Of a DNA stretch of 64,000 bases, positions 13,860 to 24,221 are shown in pieces. The translations under genes and the position numbers were made by a program. The notes below the pieces were generated by a model, which saw nothing but the letters and a program-made list of their open reading frames with translations, made no database searches and was not told where the DNA came from. The stretch comes from Lepas anatifera (Eukaryota; Arthropoda; Thecostraca; Lepadidae): positions 1,033,001-1,097,000 of the forward strand of contig JAOTON010001575.1 of the NCBI GenBank assembly GCA_034440635.1, read 5' to 3'. Numbering within the stretch: the stretch's first letter is position 1; the number at the start of each line of letters is the position of its first letter.

Positions 13860-15500
13860 CCATAATATAACTGCTCCCCTAAACCAATACTCCGGAGCCC
13901 CTTGATACTGATGCCCGGGGGTCCTAAGACCAAGCTCGGGGTCCCACTTAGATCAGGCTCAGGGGCACCCTTAGACCCATGCTCGCGCTTTTCTCAGAAG
14001 TAACTCGACACCGATGTTCCGGGGCCCTCAAGATCAATATTTCGAGCCCCCCCGAGACTAATGCTTGGTACTCTGGAGCCCCTCGATGCCGATGCTCAGG
14101 GGTCCTGAACCCAGGTCTGGGGGCCCCTGGGACCAAACTGTGGGTCTCATGAGGCCAATGCTCGTGCTTCACTCATGAGTCCCTCGATAGCAATAGTCGG
14201 GGGCACCCCGAGGGGGATCCTGAACCCCTGAGACCAAGCTCAGGGGCCCCTGAGACCAAGCTCGAGGGGACCCTGAGACCAAGCTCGGATGCTCCCTGAG
14301 ACCAAGCTCGAGGGCCCACTGATACCAAGCTCGGGGGTTCCTTGAGACCAAGCTCGAGACCCCGTGAGACCAAGATCGAAAGGCCCGTGAGACCAAACAT
14401 CGAAAGGCCCATGAGACCAAGCTTGCCCCCCTGAGACCAAGCTCGGTTGTCCCCTGAGACCAAGCTCGGGGGCCCCTGAGACCAAGCTCACGGGTCCCCG
14501 AGATCAATATTCGGTATTCCAGAGCCCTCGATACCGATGATCAGGGGCCCCCTGAGACCAAGCTCGGAAGACCCGTGAGACCAAGCTCAGGGCCCCTCAG
14601 TCCAAGTTCAGGAGTCCCCTGAGACCACGCTCGGGGGGCCCTGAGACCAAGCTCTGGGGCACCCTGAGACCAATATCGAAAGGCCCGTGAGACCAAGATC
14701 GAAAGGTTCGTGAGTCCGAGCTCAGGGGCCCCCGAGATCAATGTTCGGTACTCTGGAGCCCTCGATACCGATGATCAGGGGCCCCTGAGACCAAGCTCGG
14801 GGGTCCCCTGATACCAAGCTCGGGCGTTCCCTGAGACCAAGCTCGGTGGCCCCCTGAGACCAAGATCAGGGCCCCCGAGACCAATGCTTGTGTTTTCCAG
14901 TGCATACGGTCAGCCTTATGCATCAGATGCCCTCGGATGCCCCCCTGAGACCAAGCTCGAGGGCCTCTGACACTAAGCTTGGGGAGAGGGGGCCTGAGAC
15001 CAAGCTTGGGGACATCCCTGAGACCAAGCTCGGGGGTCCCCTGAGACCAAGCTCAGGGGCCCTGAGACCAAGCTCGGGGGTTATCTGAGATCAAGCTCGG
15101 AGGGCTCCCTGACACCAAGCTCGGGGGCCCCTGAGATCAAGCTCGGGGGCCCTGAGACCAAACTCGAAAGGCCCCCTGAGACCAAGCTCGGGAGCTCCCT
15201 GAGACCAAGCTCGGAGGGCCCCCAGACACCAAGCTCGGGGCTCCTGAGACCAAGCTCGGGGGTCCCTAAAACCAAAATCGAAAGGCCCGTGAGACCGAGC
15301 TCGGGGAGGAGGGGCCCTGAGACCAAGCTCGGGGGCCCTGAGGCCAAGCTCGGGACCCCCTGAGACTGAGCACAGGGGTCCCCCAAGATCAATATTCGGT
15401 ACTCTGGAGCCCTCGATACCGATTATCGGGGGCCTCCTGAGACCAAGCTCGGGAGGCCCCCCCCCACCGGGACCAAGCTCAGAGGCCCCCCGAGATCAAT
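13860..15500 (+). repeat. Minisatellite with CCTGAGACCAAGCTCGGGGG core
   Basis: This is a more regular array than its left neighbour, with about 22-bp units. CCCC(T)GAG pairs with CTCGGGG around an ACCAAG loop. The unit junctions form GGGGGCCCC palindromes. The predicted peptides repeat LVSGAPELGLRGP-like strings in several frames, as expected for a unit that drifts in length. The counterpart on the other arm is about 54270-55860. Confidence 0.9.
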
Positions 15501-15586
15501 TTTTGTGTTTTTAGTGCATAAGGTCAGCCCAAGGGGTCCGTGGACCCCAGGGACCCCCCTCCCCTGGCTACACCACTGTCAGAACA

Positions 15587-16190
15587 TCTCAAGGGACCCA
15601 TTCAAGCTCACGGCCGCCAGGTCAGTGGCTGTAAAGCCTTATAGGGGTCCCATACCATCTCAGGGGCCCTCAGTTCAACACAGAAGCCCATATTAGCTCT
15701 GATGACCAGATAAGCTTAAGGGTCTGGGTCATCCAGGGGCCCCTTGCTGGCATATTTGGGGTTTCAGAACAGTCCAGGGTTTCAATTAAAGCTTATAACC
15801 AAATTTCAAAGCAGGGCCCTATTCCTGTGCAGGGGCCTCAGATAAGTTTAGGGTCTTCTGTGCATCACAGGGGATCCAGATTAGCTCAAGGGACAATATT
15901 AACTTTACGGTCCCAGCTCAGCTCAGGGGCCCCCCAGGTCGGTGGATATAGGTTCTGGCCAACTCACGGGGCCCTGTTTAAGGTTACGGTTCCTAGCTCA
16001 GTTTAGGCAATTTCATGCTGCCCAAACCATCTCAGGGGCGCTCAGTTCAGCTCAAAGAGCCCAGACTAGCTCGTATGGTATCAGAGGCCAGTTCAGGGGC
16101 CCCGAGAAGCTCAGGGGACCTTAAAATCAACTCAAAGGACCTCAACTTAATTTAGGGGCACAGGTAAGTTTAACGGGGTTCCGGGGCAAG
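15587..16190 (+). repeat. Minisatellite of element B, right part
   Basis: Continuation of the 10950-11516 array after the element C insertion. Units are strongly diverged, with AGCTCAGGGG and TAGCTCAAGGG cores. No gene is seen. Confidence 0.7.
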
Positions 16191-17543
16191 CTATCGGGCC
16201 AGTTTGAGTTTCTCGTTTGATATTACAGTTGTTGATATTCTTACCTCCGTTGCGGGAAGCCCATCACAGAAAAGTGGGGGGCCAGTGGCCCCTGGCCCCC
16301 CGGTTCCTACGCCTATGGGTTCAGGAGGCACAATTATTTGCTCAGTGGGGCACTCGATTGACTCAGGGGCACCAGATCGGCTTAGCTGGCAAGTAATCAG
16401 CTCCGGGGGCCAAGACCAGAGCTCAGGGGCACCCGATGAGCTCAAGGGGCACGAGATTAGCTCCGCCCCTCGATTATTGGCAACGATGAGGCATTATCTG
16501 GAAACGGATTACGTGCCTATACTCTTCCCGGGTGCCTGAAAAGGCGACAGAATGCCCCAACTGACTAAAAAGGCACTTAATTGTCAAACAATAATTTATA
16601 TCGCCAAATGCAGTCTAGTTCCATCTAGGCTCAACGGCGTAGGGCACTAAATTTCGAGCGGCACGGCCCAAAGAGGGTACACCACCTGGCAATCAAAAGG
16701 GCACCCCGGCACCGATGGGGGGGGCACGTGCCCCCTGTGCCCCCCTGGCTGCGCCCCTGGGAGGGGGGCATGGTAGGCACTCCTCCTAAGATCCCCAAAA
16801 ATAAGAGCGGCAGAAAAAAACGCCGTTTGACAGGGGTGGATGGGGGCTATAGGAAAAAGACGGGAATAAGCTCAAGTGGAACCAGGGTCATAGAGGGAAG
16901 GTTGCAAATAATCTTTCCTTTAAGTTTGGGGTCAAGGTTTTTGAAGATCCTATGATGTCACAATATGGTATACTACCTATAAGGCAAACCATAACTAGCA
17001 CTATATAAATTATTTGGCGGAAAATGAAGATTGACCATTAACCATGACCTTTGACCTTGACCTCAAACTTGAGTTACCTCAACTATAATGTCATACGGAC
17101 TGGGGTCATGAGTAAAGAGTACCTAAACATGAAACCGGGTAACGCCATTTGACCGGAAGCACTGGGGTCAATGACCTTGAAAGGGCTGACATGACCTTGA
17201 CCTCTGACCTTTCATCAGTGACCTTTGACCTGACTTTGATGTTTAAGTGAGGTGAATTTGATATATCATCCCGGTTATATGGCGCTATATCGTCCCCACT
17301 CGGTCTCTAATGCAAGCGAACGGGTCCGACCGCCCGATTGTGGCGATCTGAAAATGCAGATCTGACTTTGAAATCCTTTAAGTCAAAAAATATTGCGACA
17401 GATTTCCAAATCTTTCACCAATTGACGCAACGGTACATTCTCTCCAATGTGACCAAGTAGCATTGTTCGGCTAAGAGCGGTTTTCCGGCTACCTTGGTAA
17501 AAATAGGTAGGGGCCTCCGAGCCCCCTCCAGTGCACGTTTTAA

Positions 17544-18053
17544 GGACCCTCTTCACCGGGTCAGATCGGACATGGATGACAGTTTCCACCGTTGGTATTG
17601 AGCCCACCGTTAATTCATGCAGTCCGATCAAGACGGGCAATGAATCAACCAGGCTACCCGGTCCTCATTATACCCAACTGCAGACTGAGTTCATAGTTTA
17701 TTCAGAGTTTAGCGGTCGCCGAGGTGAACTTCCCGATCGATGGCGCCCTGCAATCCTACCGGACCGTCCTGACTCACTCTTTGGTGTCGCCTTTTCGGTA
17801 TTGAATTTCGTTGACAGTACTACTTGAGACCACTCATAATAATTTTTGGGGCTTATCGACGCACCAACTGCCAGGGTCATATGGCGTCGCCAACTCTTTC
17901 CCTGTTGGAAGGGTTTCTTGGGAGCCAGTTGAGACCACTCACACCACACCTATATACACATATACCCACGCTGCCCATCTGCCCACGCTGCTCATCTACC
18001 TAAGCTACCCATCTACCCACGCTTCTCACACTAGCTTACTGTGTGCTTGTAGC
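17544..18053. other. Interval with a truncated SINE and no gene
   Basis: The interval holds unique-looking sequence, then the truncated SINE 17837-17928, then a short CCCACGCT/CTACC-rich stretch (17945-18030). No supported exon is present. Confidence 0.45.
17837..17928 (-). repeat. 5'-truncated SINE with 13-bp target duplication
   Basis: Read on the minus strand, the body motif CCAACAGGGAAAGAGTTGG is followed by GGCGACGCC and a short ATTATT-type tail. It is flanked by TTGAGACCACTCA at 17824-17836 and again at 17929-17941. This is an exact 13-bp direct duplication, the hallmark of target-primed LINE-mediated insertion. The tRNA-like head is missing, as is usual for 5' truncation. Confidence 0.82.
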
Positions 18054-18108
18054 CAGGGGAGGATCCAAGAGGGGGGCGATGGAGCGATCGCCCTCCCTTA
18101 GGCCGACC

Positions 18109-18567
18109 TTAAAGAGAATGTGGCACCTTGTCGAATCCTAGAATTTAGTGTTATTAGGCGTACTTTTAGTCAAAAATAATGAAACCACTCATGATTTCTC
18201 TGAAAAACGTACAATAAGCTCAATGTTTGGTTTTTAAAAATACTCCTCTAGAAAAAAGAAATAAATATCAGCCTGTGGATTATGTCACGATCTGGCAACC
18301 ACTACCATACTTGTAACGCTTCAAGGGCTTCGATTGGCTGATGCTCATCGTGACGTCATCATATGTCGTCAAACCAGCAGCTCACAACAATGGCCGCCCG
18401 GCGAGGGGTTGATGAGGGGCTGGTGTCAGGTAGGTTTTAGCTTTTTCTACGGAAATATCGAGTTCCAAGACAAATGAAATATGGAGTACCGGGTTTTCCG
18501 ACCTGCTTTACAACTCGGCTATCGCAGTTAAAATCACGTTGTGAAGGTGCCACACTCATTCCCTTGA
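18109..18567 (+). mobile_element. TIR element, GGAATGTGGCACC family, copy 2
   Basis: It aligns along nearly its whole length with 1556-2009, including GCTTCGATTGGCTGATGCTC and the TGACGTCATCATATG site. Left border TTAA (18109-18112) and right border TTGA (18564-18567) are consistent with a mutated TTAA duplication. Confidence 0.75.
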
Positions 18568-18639
18568 AGCACTGGACAGCAACACCTCCGGCTGCAGCCG
18601 CTGTGTCCCGGCCCCACAAGTTGCCCTCCAAATGCCACC

Positions 18640-19370
18640 CGACGGAAGGTCTAGGGGCCCCTATAGTGTACCCGGGCCCTTGAATTAATTTCGGAGACCT
18701 CCAGAGTTTGTCTCGGGCCCCCAACTAGCTGTTTGAGGAGTTCACAATAATTTGGCTCCGCTCCAGTGGACCCCAGAGTTGTTCTCGGGCGCCCGTCTCG
18801 AAGGTTCCACGAGCCCCACGACGGGGCCCCTAACAATTGTCTCGGGGGTCCACTGCTGCCCAAGCCGGGCCCCTATTCTCAGCAGTTGCAGGTCACCGGT
18901 TTTCCACCCGGGCCTCCTTTGGCTGCAGTTGGACCCCTGCGGTTCACACGGGCCCCCTGTGGTTATATAGGTACCCCAACATACTTTTGAGCCCATTTTA
19001 TTCTACTTGGAACCTCTGAGTATGCGACCGGGCCCCTTAGAACTATCCCGAGCCCACTGCTAGCGTAGCCTGTCATCCACCCGGGCCCTCTGTGACCCCA
19101 ACCGGGCCCCCTGCGGTTCATCAGGGCCTCCTGTGGCTATCCGGGCCCCTGAAATGTTTCCGGGGCCCATATAGTTCACTTGGGACCTTTGTGTCTGCGA
19201 TCGGGCCCCTCACGATAATCTCAGACATATTTTGGCCCAAGCCAGTCCCCTACTTACAGCATCCGTACCACCCCCTCCCGTGGTCTACCTGGGCCTCCAG
19301 TGGCTACAGTCGGCCCCCTGCCTTGCTTGCCGGCCTCCTTTGGTCTCGTCCCTCTGTGGCTACAAGTCCC
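18640..19370 (+). repeat. Strongly degenerate GC-rich minisatellite
   Basis: Units share GGGCCCCCTGTGGCTAC-like cores at irregular spacing of about 20-30 bp. It lies inside element D, between the 18109-18567 element and a TTAA element. It is similar in style to, but different in sequence from, the arrays in elements A-C. No gene is supported. Confidence 0.6.
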
Positions 19371-19945
19371 TGCTAGTGAGTAGTAGGTGTAACATCTTAA
19401 GCCTCGCCCCGGTAGGGGGTGTTTAACCCGTGCCTCACCGGGGGTCCAGCGCCACCTTCGCCCCACCGGGGGGCATCGATGGCCCCTCTAACTCCGAAAA
19501 TATGGGCGTTAGCGAAAATCTGCAAAGTGCAATAGAAAGCTCGCGTGAATTCAGTAAGAAATTACTTCACATGTTTTAGTGCTCAGATCAATGGTTTGAC
19601 CTCCAGAGGTCGAATTAGGTCAAGATCGGCTATTTTCACTCAAATATGCAATGCTTAAGCAAACTGAGTATAACTCTTATGCCATTAGAGCTATTGAGGT
19701 CTGGTAAAGTACATTTGATAGGAAATTGTCAGTCCTTTTTCCGCTATGTGAAACGTAAAGACCTCCCTCCAGTGATTTGACCAGGGGATGAGGTGCCTTA
19801 GTGGATAGCACCCTTGTCTTCTAAGCCACCGGTCCCGGGTTCAAGTCCCGGCGTAGCCTCTGAATAAGTCGATCTAATCCCCCAAAATCCCTTCCAACAG
19901 GGTGAGAGTTGGCGACGCCGTATGACCCTGGCAGTTGGTGCGTCG

Positions 19946-21191
19946 TTAACCCTATTTCCGGCAGGGGGCTAATATTGCCCCCCTTCAGGTTTTTCGAGAA
20001 TATCTCCGAAACGGCTTGCGATAGAACTTTGAAACTTCCTGACTTTTCCTAAAACTAGTACAGGCAGGTTTTCTGAAATTTTCAAGATTATATATTTACC
20101 AGGGGCGGAGCTATGGCTGGGTTTTGGGGAGGTTCTATCCACAAACCTAGTATTATCGTATGCGATGGGTTTTTTGTAAAAGGAAGCCGTCTCTGCTGAT
20201 CCTGATACCAGTTATATGGTTTTATTATATCATTTTTTATGTGAGATGATAGTGCATTCACAATTGTCACTATTTGTATTCATCAGGGGCGGTTACAGCA
20301 GTTCAAAATGGGGGGAATATTATCAAGAAGGACTAAACGTTAGTAAGTGAGAAGACTGCTTACAGCCGTGCCAGGGCGAATACAATTGGGTATATGAAAA
20401 TTCAAAATAGATATAACCCAATTCTAGATTACCAGAGGTGTGTCCAGTCACTACACATTTTCAAAATGTATATTCCCAGCCAGTATCACCGCCGCGACTC
20501 AATATCGTTGTATATTGAAAATGTGTTTCCAATCACCCCCACCCCCCCACGACGGGTCCTTGATCCGCCTATGTCACCCCCTTTCCCAGAGCTGCCATGG
20601 GAGGGTAAAAATTATCAGAAATTAAATTTCAACTAGTCGAGGGACTAATATACTCATGCATAGCATTCGCATATTGTTGGTATGTAATTTACCCCACTGT
20701 TTTACCTTACTGCATCCGCCCCTGATGAGTTTTTCACTTTTTTCTCATTTATTTATGTGTCAAAGATGCCAAGCAGTATATGACGGCTTCTAGTCCGCGT
20801 AACAAAAACTTTTTAGGTTGTATATATTTCCCCTCATAGTCCTGGTCCTGGAACTGCCATTGAATTTCGAATTTTTGCGTAACTCGAGTATATGAAAATT
20901 TTGGGTCAATTATTTGTAAATCTGAACTAGTTTTGTGAAAATCGTACAACAGAGACAAGGGTTATGGAAAATCTAAAAATACACAAAAATTGTATATTTT
21001 GCATGACCTTTTCCTAAAAAATAAAAATTTTGAAATTTTCTGTTTTTCAAAATAAAATTTAGCAGCAGAGGAATCTATGGCACTTTGAATTTTCAAAATC
21101 GGCCGGTTAGATTACGAGATCTTAGGGGAGCCGATATTGCCCCCCTTGCCGGAAATAGGGGTAGCCGAGAGCCTGACGGAAATAGGGTTAA
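19946..21191 (+). mobile_element. TTAA piggyBac-like MITE inside the SINE
   Basis: Ends are TTAACCCTATTTCCGGCAGG and GCCGGAAATAGGG...GGAAATAGGGTTAA, inverted, CCC/GGG-type and bordered by TTAA. A second motif, GGGGGCTAATATTGCCCCCC, is mirrored at the right end as GGAGCCGATATTGCCCCCC. The target TTAA lay in the 3' part of the SINE, which gives a clear order of insertion. The interior is AT-rich and non-coding. Confidence 0.85.
20284..20724 (+). mobile_element. Possible hAT-like MITE (CAGGGGCGG ends)
   Basis: CAGGGGCGG at the left and CCGCCCCTG at the right form a perfect 9-bp inverted pair about 440 bp apart. I could not match an 8-bp target duplication, and another CAGGGGCGG start at 20100 complicates the picture. 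The pair may therefore be two unrelated ends. Confidence 0.4.
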
Positions 21192-21887
21192 ACCCCAACA
21201 ATTATTATTATAGTGGTTTGACCTCCAGAGGTCACCTCGTGACCTAAGATGACCTGAGGTCACTAAAGGTCAGAAAGTAACTTTACTGTATATCAAATGA
21301 AAGCCAGTGACGAGACAAACACGATGGTGGTTATTTCAGCGCTCTAGCTTATTTAGGTCAAAAGTTATTGCCAAATTACTGTTTTGACCCCCTGGTGACC
21401 TTGGATGACCTTGGAGAGGTCAAAAGGCAAATATGGCCCCTGGAATCCGTGAAAGGGTGTCCGAGAACGCGTTTCTGATCAAGCTTAGCGTTTTCAATTG
21501 CTTTTGTGACTTTTAGATCATAAGACAGCTTTTCCCATGCCTTTTCAACTGGAGAGGTCACCTCGTGACCTGAACTCAGGGCACGAAATCGAAAAATTCC
21601 GGCTATACACCTTGTAGACCGTGGAGAGGCCATAAAGTGTAGGAAGTTTCAGATCGATCGACTTCGAAATGTAGCTCTTACAGAGCTCTGAATTTGAAGT
21701 GAGGTGACCTTGGTTGACCTCGTCTGGTGACCTGACCTTGGGTGACCCGGGTTAAAAAATTTCAGGGATGGTGGGAAAATAATGCAGTGAGAGGTAGAGC
21801 CCTCAACCGCGGTGCTGCACCTCTTTGTTTTTCTGCGATCCCGGAAAAAAACCTTAGGGGGCCATCGATGGCCCGGTGGGGCGAGGG

Positions 21888-23074
21888 TTAAACACCCCAT
21901 CTCGGTTTTTTTCCGGCGGCACGAAAAAACGGTGGGGCAGAGCGCCGCCGTACTTGGCATACCTTATCTTTGATCATTCTGCAACATTTCCCAAAATTTT
22001 TAGGGTTGATTCATCTCAGGTCAGGTCACCAGTAGAGGTCAAGTGACCTCACCTCCAAAAATTTTTAAGATGGCATAAGTAAGAAATGGGTGAATCTATC
22101 GGATTGGAACTTATACCACATAATGGCCCCACCGGTTGCTAAAACATATATTCCGGGATTTTTCTTATCGATTACCTAAGGCCAAGTACGGACCATGACC
22201 TCTCCATTGGAAATACATGGGAAAAACAGAAATTGGACTGCGTTTGTGTAAATACGTCTGAGAATACCTTCATATTCTCCAAATCTTAGTATTCTGGGCC
22301 CCTTTCCAGGTTCGTGTTGCAAATTTTTTACCTGTGCCCTCTGAGAAGTCATCTGGGGCCACATTCGCAGTTTTTAGACTTAGGTCAATAACATGGCATG
22401 AAATGATGATACAGCCTTTAGTTTGATATCATTGCGTTTGGATTGCTACAACAAGTCGATTGATGTGCAAATTGACTTTGCTAGGTTAAAAAGTGACCTT
22501 GACCTGACTTGAGGTCCGGTCATTCTTGTGTTTTGACCTAGTATGGTCATATTATACATTATTTGATTCGCCGTGACGAGAGGAAGCCAATGGTGCCTAA
22601 AAATAACTCTAACTCAACCAGGGCATATTTTAAGGAATTGGGACTGGTGGGCATTCGGCTGAAAAGGGCACGAATCCCCACCAAAAGGGCACTCCAGGAG
22701 CATCAAATGACTGGTGACTGGTGGGCACTGGGCCGTTCAGGGTCGTTCACTGGTGGACATAGCACGGGGGACTGGTGGGCAAAATGCCCACCACTTTGTA
22801 GCTTAAAATATGCACTGAACTCAACTCTGTCAGACGCTAGAGCCAAAGAACTCTACTCAAAATGTCACTTTCTTTGACATGTCATGACCTCAATATTGAC
22901 TTGAGCCAAAAAGAGACCACTATAGTTCCATCATGAATTTGTATGATCTATCTTCCAGCATTCGTGTTTTTTCGCTATCCCGCATAGGGGCCGAGTTCGA
23001 TGGGGGTGTTCAAACACCCCCCACCTGGGCAAAGGTGGCTCGGAGGCCCACCGTGGCGCAGGCTAAACTCTTAA
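21888..23074 (+). mobile_element. AGGTCA-rich TTAA element, degenerate right end
   Basis: It begins at the TTAA shared with the previous element (TTAAACACCCCATCTCGG). It contains the same inner segment as 51700-52000 and 42430-42680 (CATTGGAAATACATGGGAAAA near 22203), and it ends in GGTGTTCAAACACCCCCCACC and CCACCGTGGCGCAGG. The right TTAA is not exact. No coding sequence is seen. Confidence 0.55.
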
Positions 23075-23602
23075 TTCATGTAGGCCACTTGATATTGTAT
23101 GCTATCTGAGATGGTCCCGATCAGTGACCCTTGCCGAAATTTGTCGAGTCCCTGGATTTGTAGAGATCTAATCAAATGCTGAACGGACCTCAGGGATTTT
23201 AGTCAGTTTATAATTTCGTGATTTTTTGGGTTCTCGGGTTTTTCGCCCCCCCCCTTACCCCCAAAAGGGTTTTTAACGTTTTTTTGCTCACTGGTCTATA
23301 TATTTTTATGTGTATTTACGTTTTATGAAATGTATACCTCGCACAGTCTGACCCCCAAAGCTATTCCTGGCCTTTCGAGGGGGCCTGCCCCCCCCCCTGT
23401 CAGGGTCCGCAATGTCTGCATCCGCCCTGGCTTGTAGCCCCTAATCCAAACGCTGGCACACAGTGAAGTAATACACCACCAGGAATGCCTCTCGGTTCAA
23501 TTAGAGGTGGCTAAAATAATTTCAGAAGTATCAAATACGCAGTCCAAGGGACAGATCAGCATGTCTTAGTTAACAACTAAAATTATCAAGTAAGTTGGTA
23601 AG

Positions 23603-23725
23603 ATGTTTGATGGCGTGTCTCCTCAATTCCTGGATGCAAAATGGATCTGATACACTTTTGGGCCACTTTTGGCGTATTCGATCTATTTTGCATCCAGGAT
23701 ATGAGGAGGCAAACCATCAAATATT
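23603..23725. repeat. Imperfect inverted repeat, arms about 50 bp
   Basis: TTTGATGG, CTCCTC and CCTGGATGCAAAAT on the left are matched in reverse order on the right by ATTTTGCATCCAGG, GAGGAG and CCATCAAA. The spacer is about 25 bp. This would extrude or transcribe as a long hairpin. It could be a tiny fold-back element or a structured RNA; nothing around it shows which. Confidence 0.75.
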
Positions 23726-24221
23726 TCGTCCGCTTATAATCATGCTCCTCACCTCAGCACTCAAAAATCTATCATTATGTGAAGCCAAAATTATCAAAAA
23801 TAAGTCAAGTCAAAACACACCCAAACTTACAACACTGAATTCATATGCCATACCTTTAGATATGTCACTCGGATCACAAAGTTTCTTAAATCACGTCGAA
23901 CTGGTAAACTTTAATTTTTCCATACTAATGGTTCTCCTCAGAGTGAATCATGATCACAAAAAAATCAGATTAAATTGGGTAATTTTTTGGTAATTCGACA
24001 AATCCAGGCTAAATTTCATACACACCATTGTTTTGGCTCCAAATCAGACCCAAATGATGAAAAAACTGCTATATCTATAAAAATTTATATACATATCAAG
24101 ATTTGAAATTATGTGAATTCTCTGACAAATCCATTACAATTCAATGCAGTCCAATCCAATCCAACACAGGATTGGGGAGTCATTTGGATGTACAATCCAT
24201 AACCCACTCTACATCATGCTA

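Larger units (their letters stand above)
11525..15578 (+). mobile_element. hAT-like element C, copy 1 (innermost)
   Basis: Termini are CAGTGGCGTAGCCAGG and CCTGGCTACACCACTG, a clear inverted pair, with an exact 8-bp duplication TCAGAACA at 11517-11524 and 15579-15586. The first kilobase (11560-12530) is AT-rich and apparently unique. The remainder is two tandem-array zones. The copy inside the inverted element B (54197-58196) sits at the same place, with duplications TGTTCTGA and TGTTTTGA (one mismatch). No transposase is present. Confidence 0.88.
9769..16317 (+). mobile_element. hAT-like element B, copy 1 (carries element C)
   Basis: The left end is CAGGGGCGTAGGAACGG and the right end is CCGGTTCCTACGCCTATG. 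The exact 8-bp duplication GGTTCAGG lies at 9761-9768 and 16318-16325. The host sequence broken by it is recognisable because the homologous element-A copy near 36105 reads straight through (TAGGTTCAAGAGACACAATT). It contains an AT-richer left part, a SINE, a second internal copy of its own right terminus (about 10855-10941), minisatellite, and nested element C. A second copy, inverted, is 53432-59585 with a different target duplication. Confidence 0.85.
7681..16759 (+). mobile_element. hAT-like element A (outer layer)
   Basis: Ends are CAGGGGCACAGCCAG (7681) and CTGGCTGCGCCCCTG (to 16759), an inverted pair starting CAG and ending CTG as in hAT transposons. The flanking 8 bp are identical, GGAGGGGG at 7673-7680 and 16760-16767, an exact target duplication. 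The left arm holds low-complexity sequence then an array of AGCTCAGGGG-type units. The right arm (16326-16759) holds more units and a unique tail with ATTGGCRACGATGAGGCATTA. A second, left-truncated copy with the same tail ends at 36542. There is no transposase, so it is non-autonomous. Confidence 0.8.
7631..17543 (+). mobile_element. TTAA-flanked element split by a three-deep hAT nest
   Basis: The left end is TTAACACCCGCTCTGGAG (7631) and the right end is CCAGTGCACGTTTTAA (17528-17543). The ends match the family of 5688-7083. Only 7635-7680 and 16768-17539 belong to this element; the rest is the nested hAT-like insertion 7681-16759. The right part is rich in AGGTCA/TGACCT. Removing the insert leaves roughly 0.8 kb, the size expected for a MITE. 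No coding sequence is visible. Confidence 0.65.
19783..21211 (+). repeat. tRNA-derived SINE, itself split by a TTAA element
   Basis: The head has TTAGTGGATAGCACC (A-box region) and GGGTTCAAGTCCC (a good B-box), followed by CCTTCCAACAGGG and GAGTTGGCGACGCC. The tail after the interruption is CCAACAATTATTATTAT. The flanking duplication is AGTGATTTGACC (19771-19782) and AGTGGTTTGACC (21212-21223), one mismatch. The SINE proper is 19783-19949 and 21192-21211. This is the best preserved tRNA-like head of the family in this window. Confidence 0.85.
19423..21891 (-). mobile_element. TTAA piggyBac-like MITE, reversed, split by a SINE
   Basis: It is the reverse-orientation relative of 4028-5060, with TTAA at 19423-19426 and 21888-21891 and the ATCGATGGCCCC palindrome just inside each end. 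The element proper is 19423-19782 plus 21212-21891; the middle is the SINE plus a second TTAA element. Many AGGTCA motifs are present, including AGGTCACCTCGTGACCT near 21230. Confidence 0.8.
18054..23429 (+). mobile_element. hAT-like element D hosting several other TEs
   Basis: The left end is CAGGGGAGGATCCA and the right end is TGCATCCGCCCTG, inverted with a few mismatches. The nine bases GCTTGTAGC occur at 18045-18053 and 23430-23438, consistent with an 8-bp duplication whose border is ambiguous by one base. The 5.4-kb interior holds the element 18109-18567, a GC-rich degenerate array, and TTAA elements 19423-21891 and 21888-about 23074. The terminal match is weaker than for elements A-C. 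Confidence 0.6.

Noticed and set aside
14169..15392. Leucine/serine/glycine-rich frames (LVSGAPELGL repeats), also at 54396-55453
   Set aside because: They follow the ~22-bp minisatellite and continue in several frames at once. A length not divisible by three shifts the frame every unit.
19783..19870. Functional tRNA gene
   Set aside because: The B-box is good but the cloverleaf acceptor and anticodon stems do not pair well. The sequence continues into a SINE body with a tail and target duplications.
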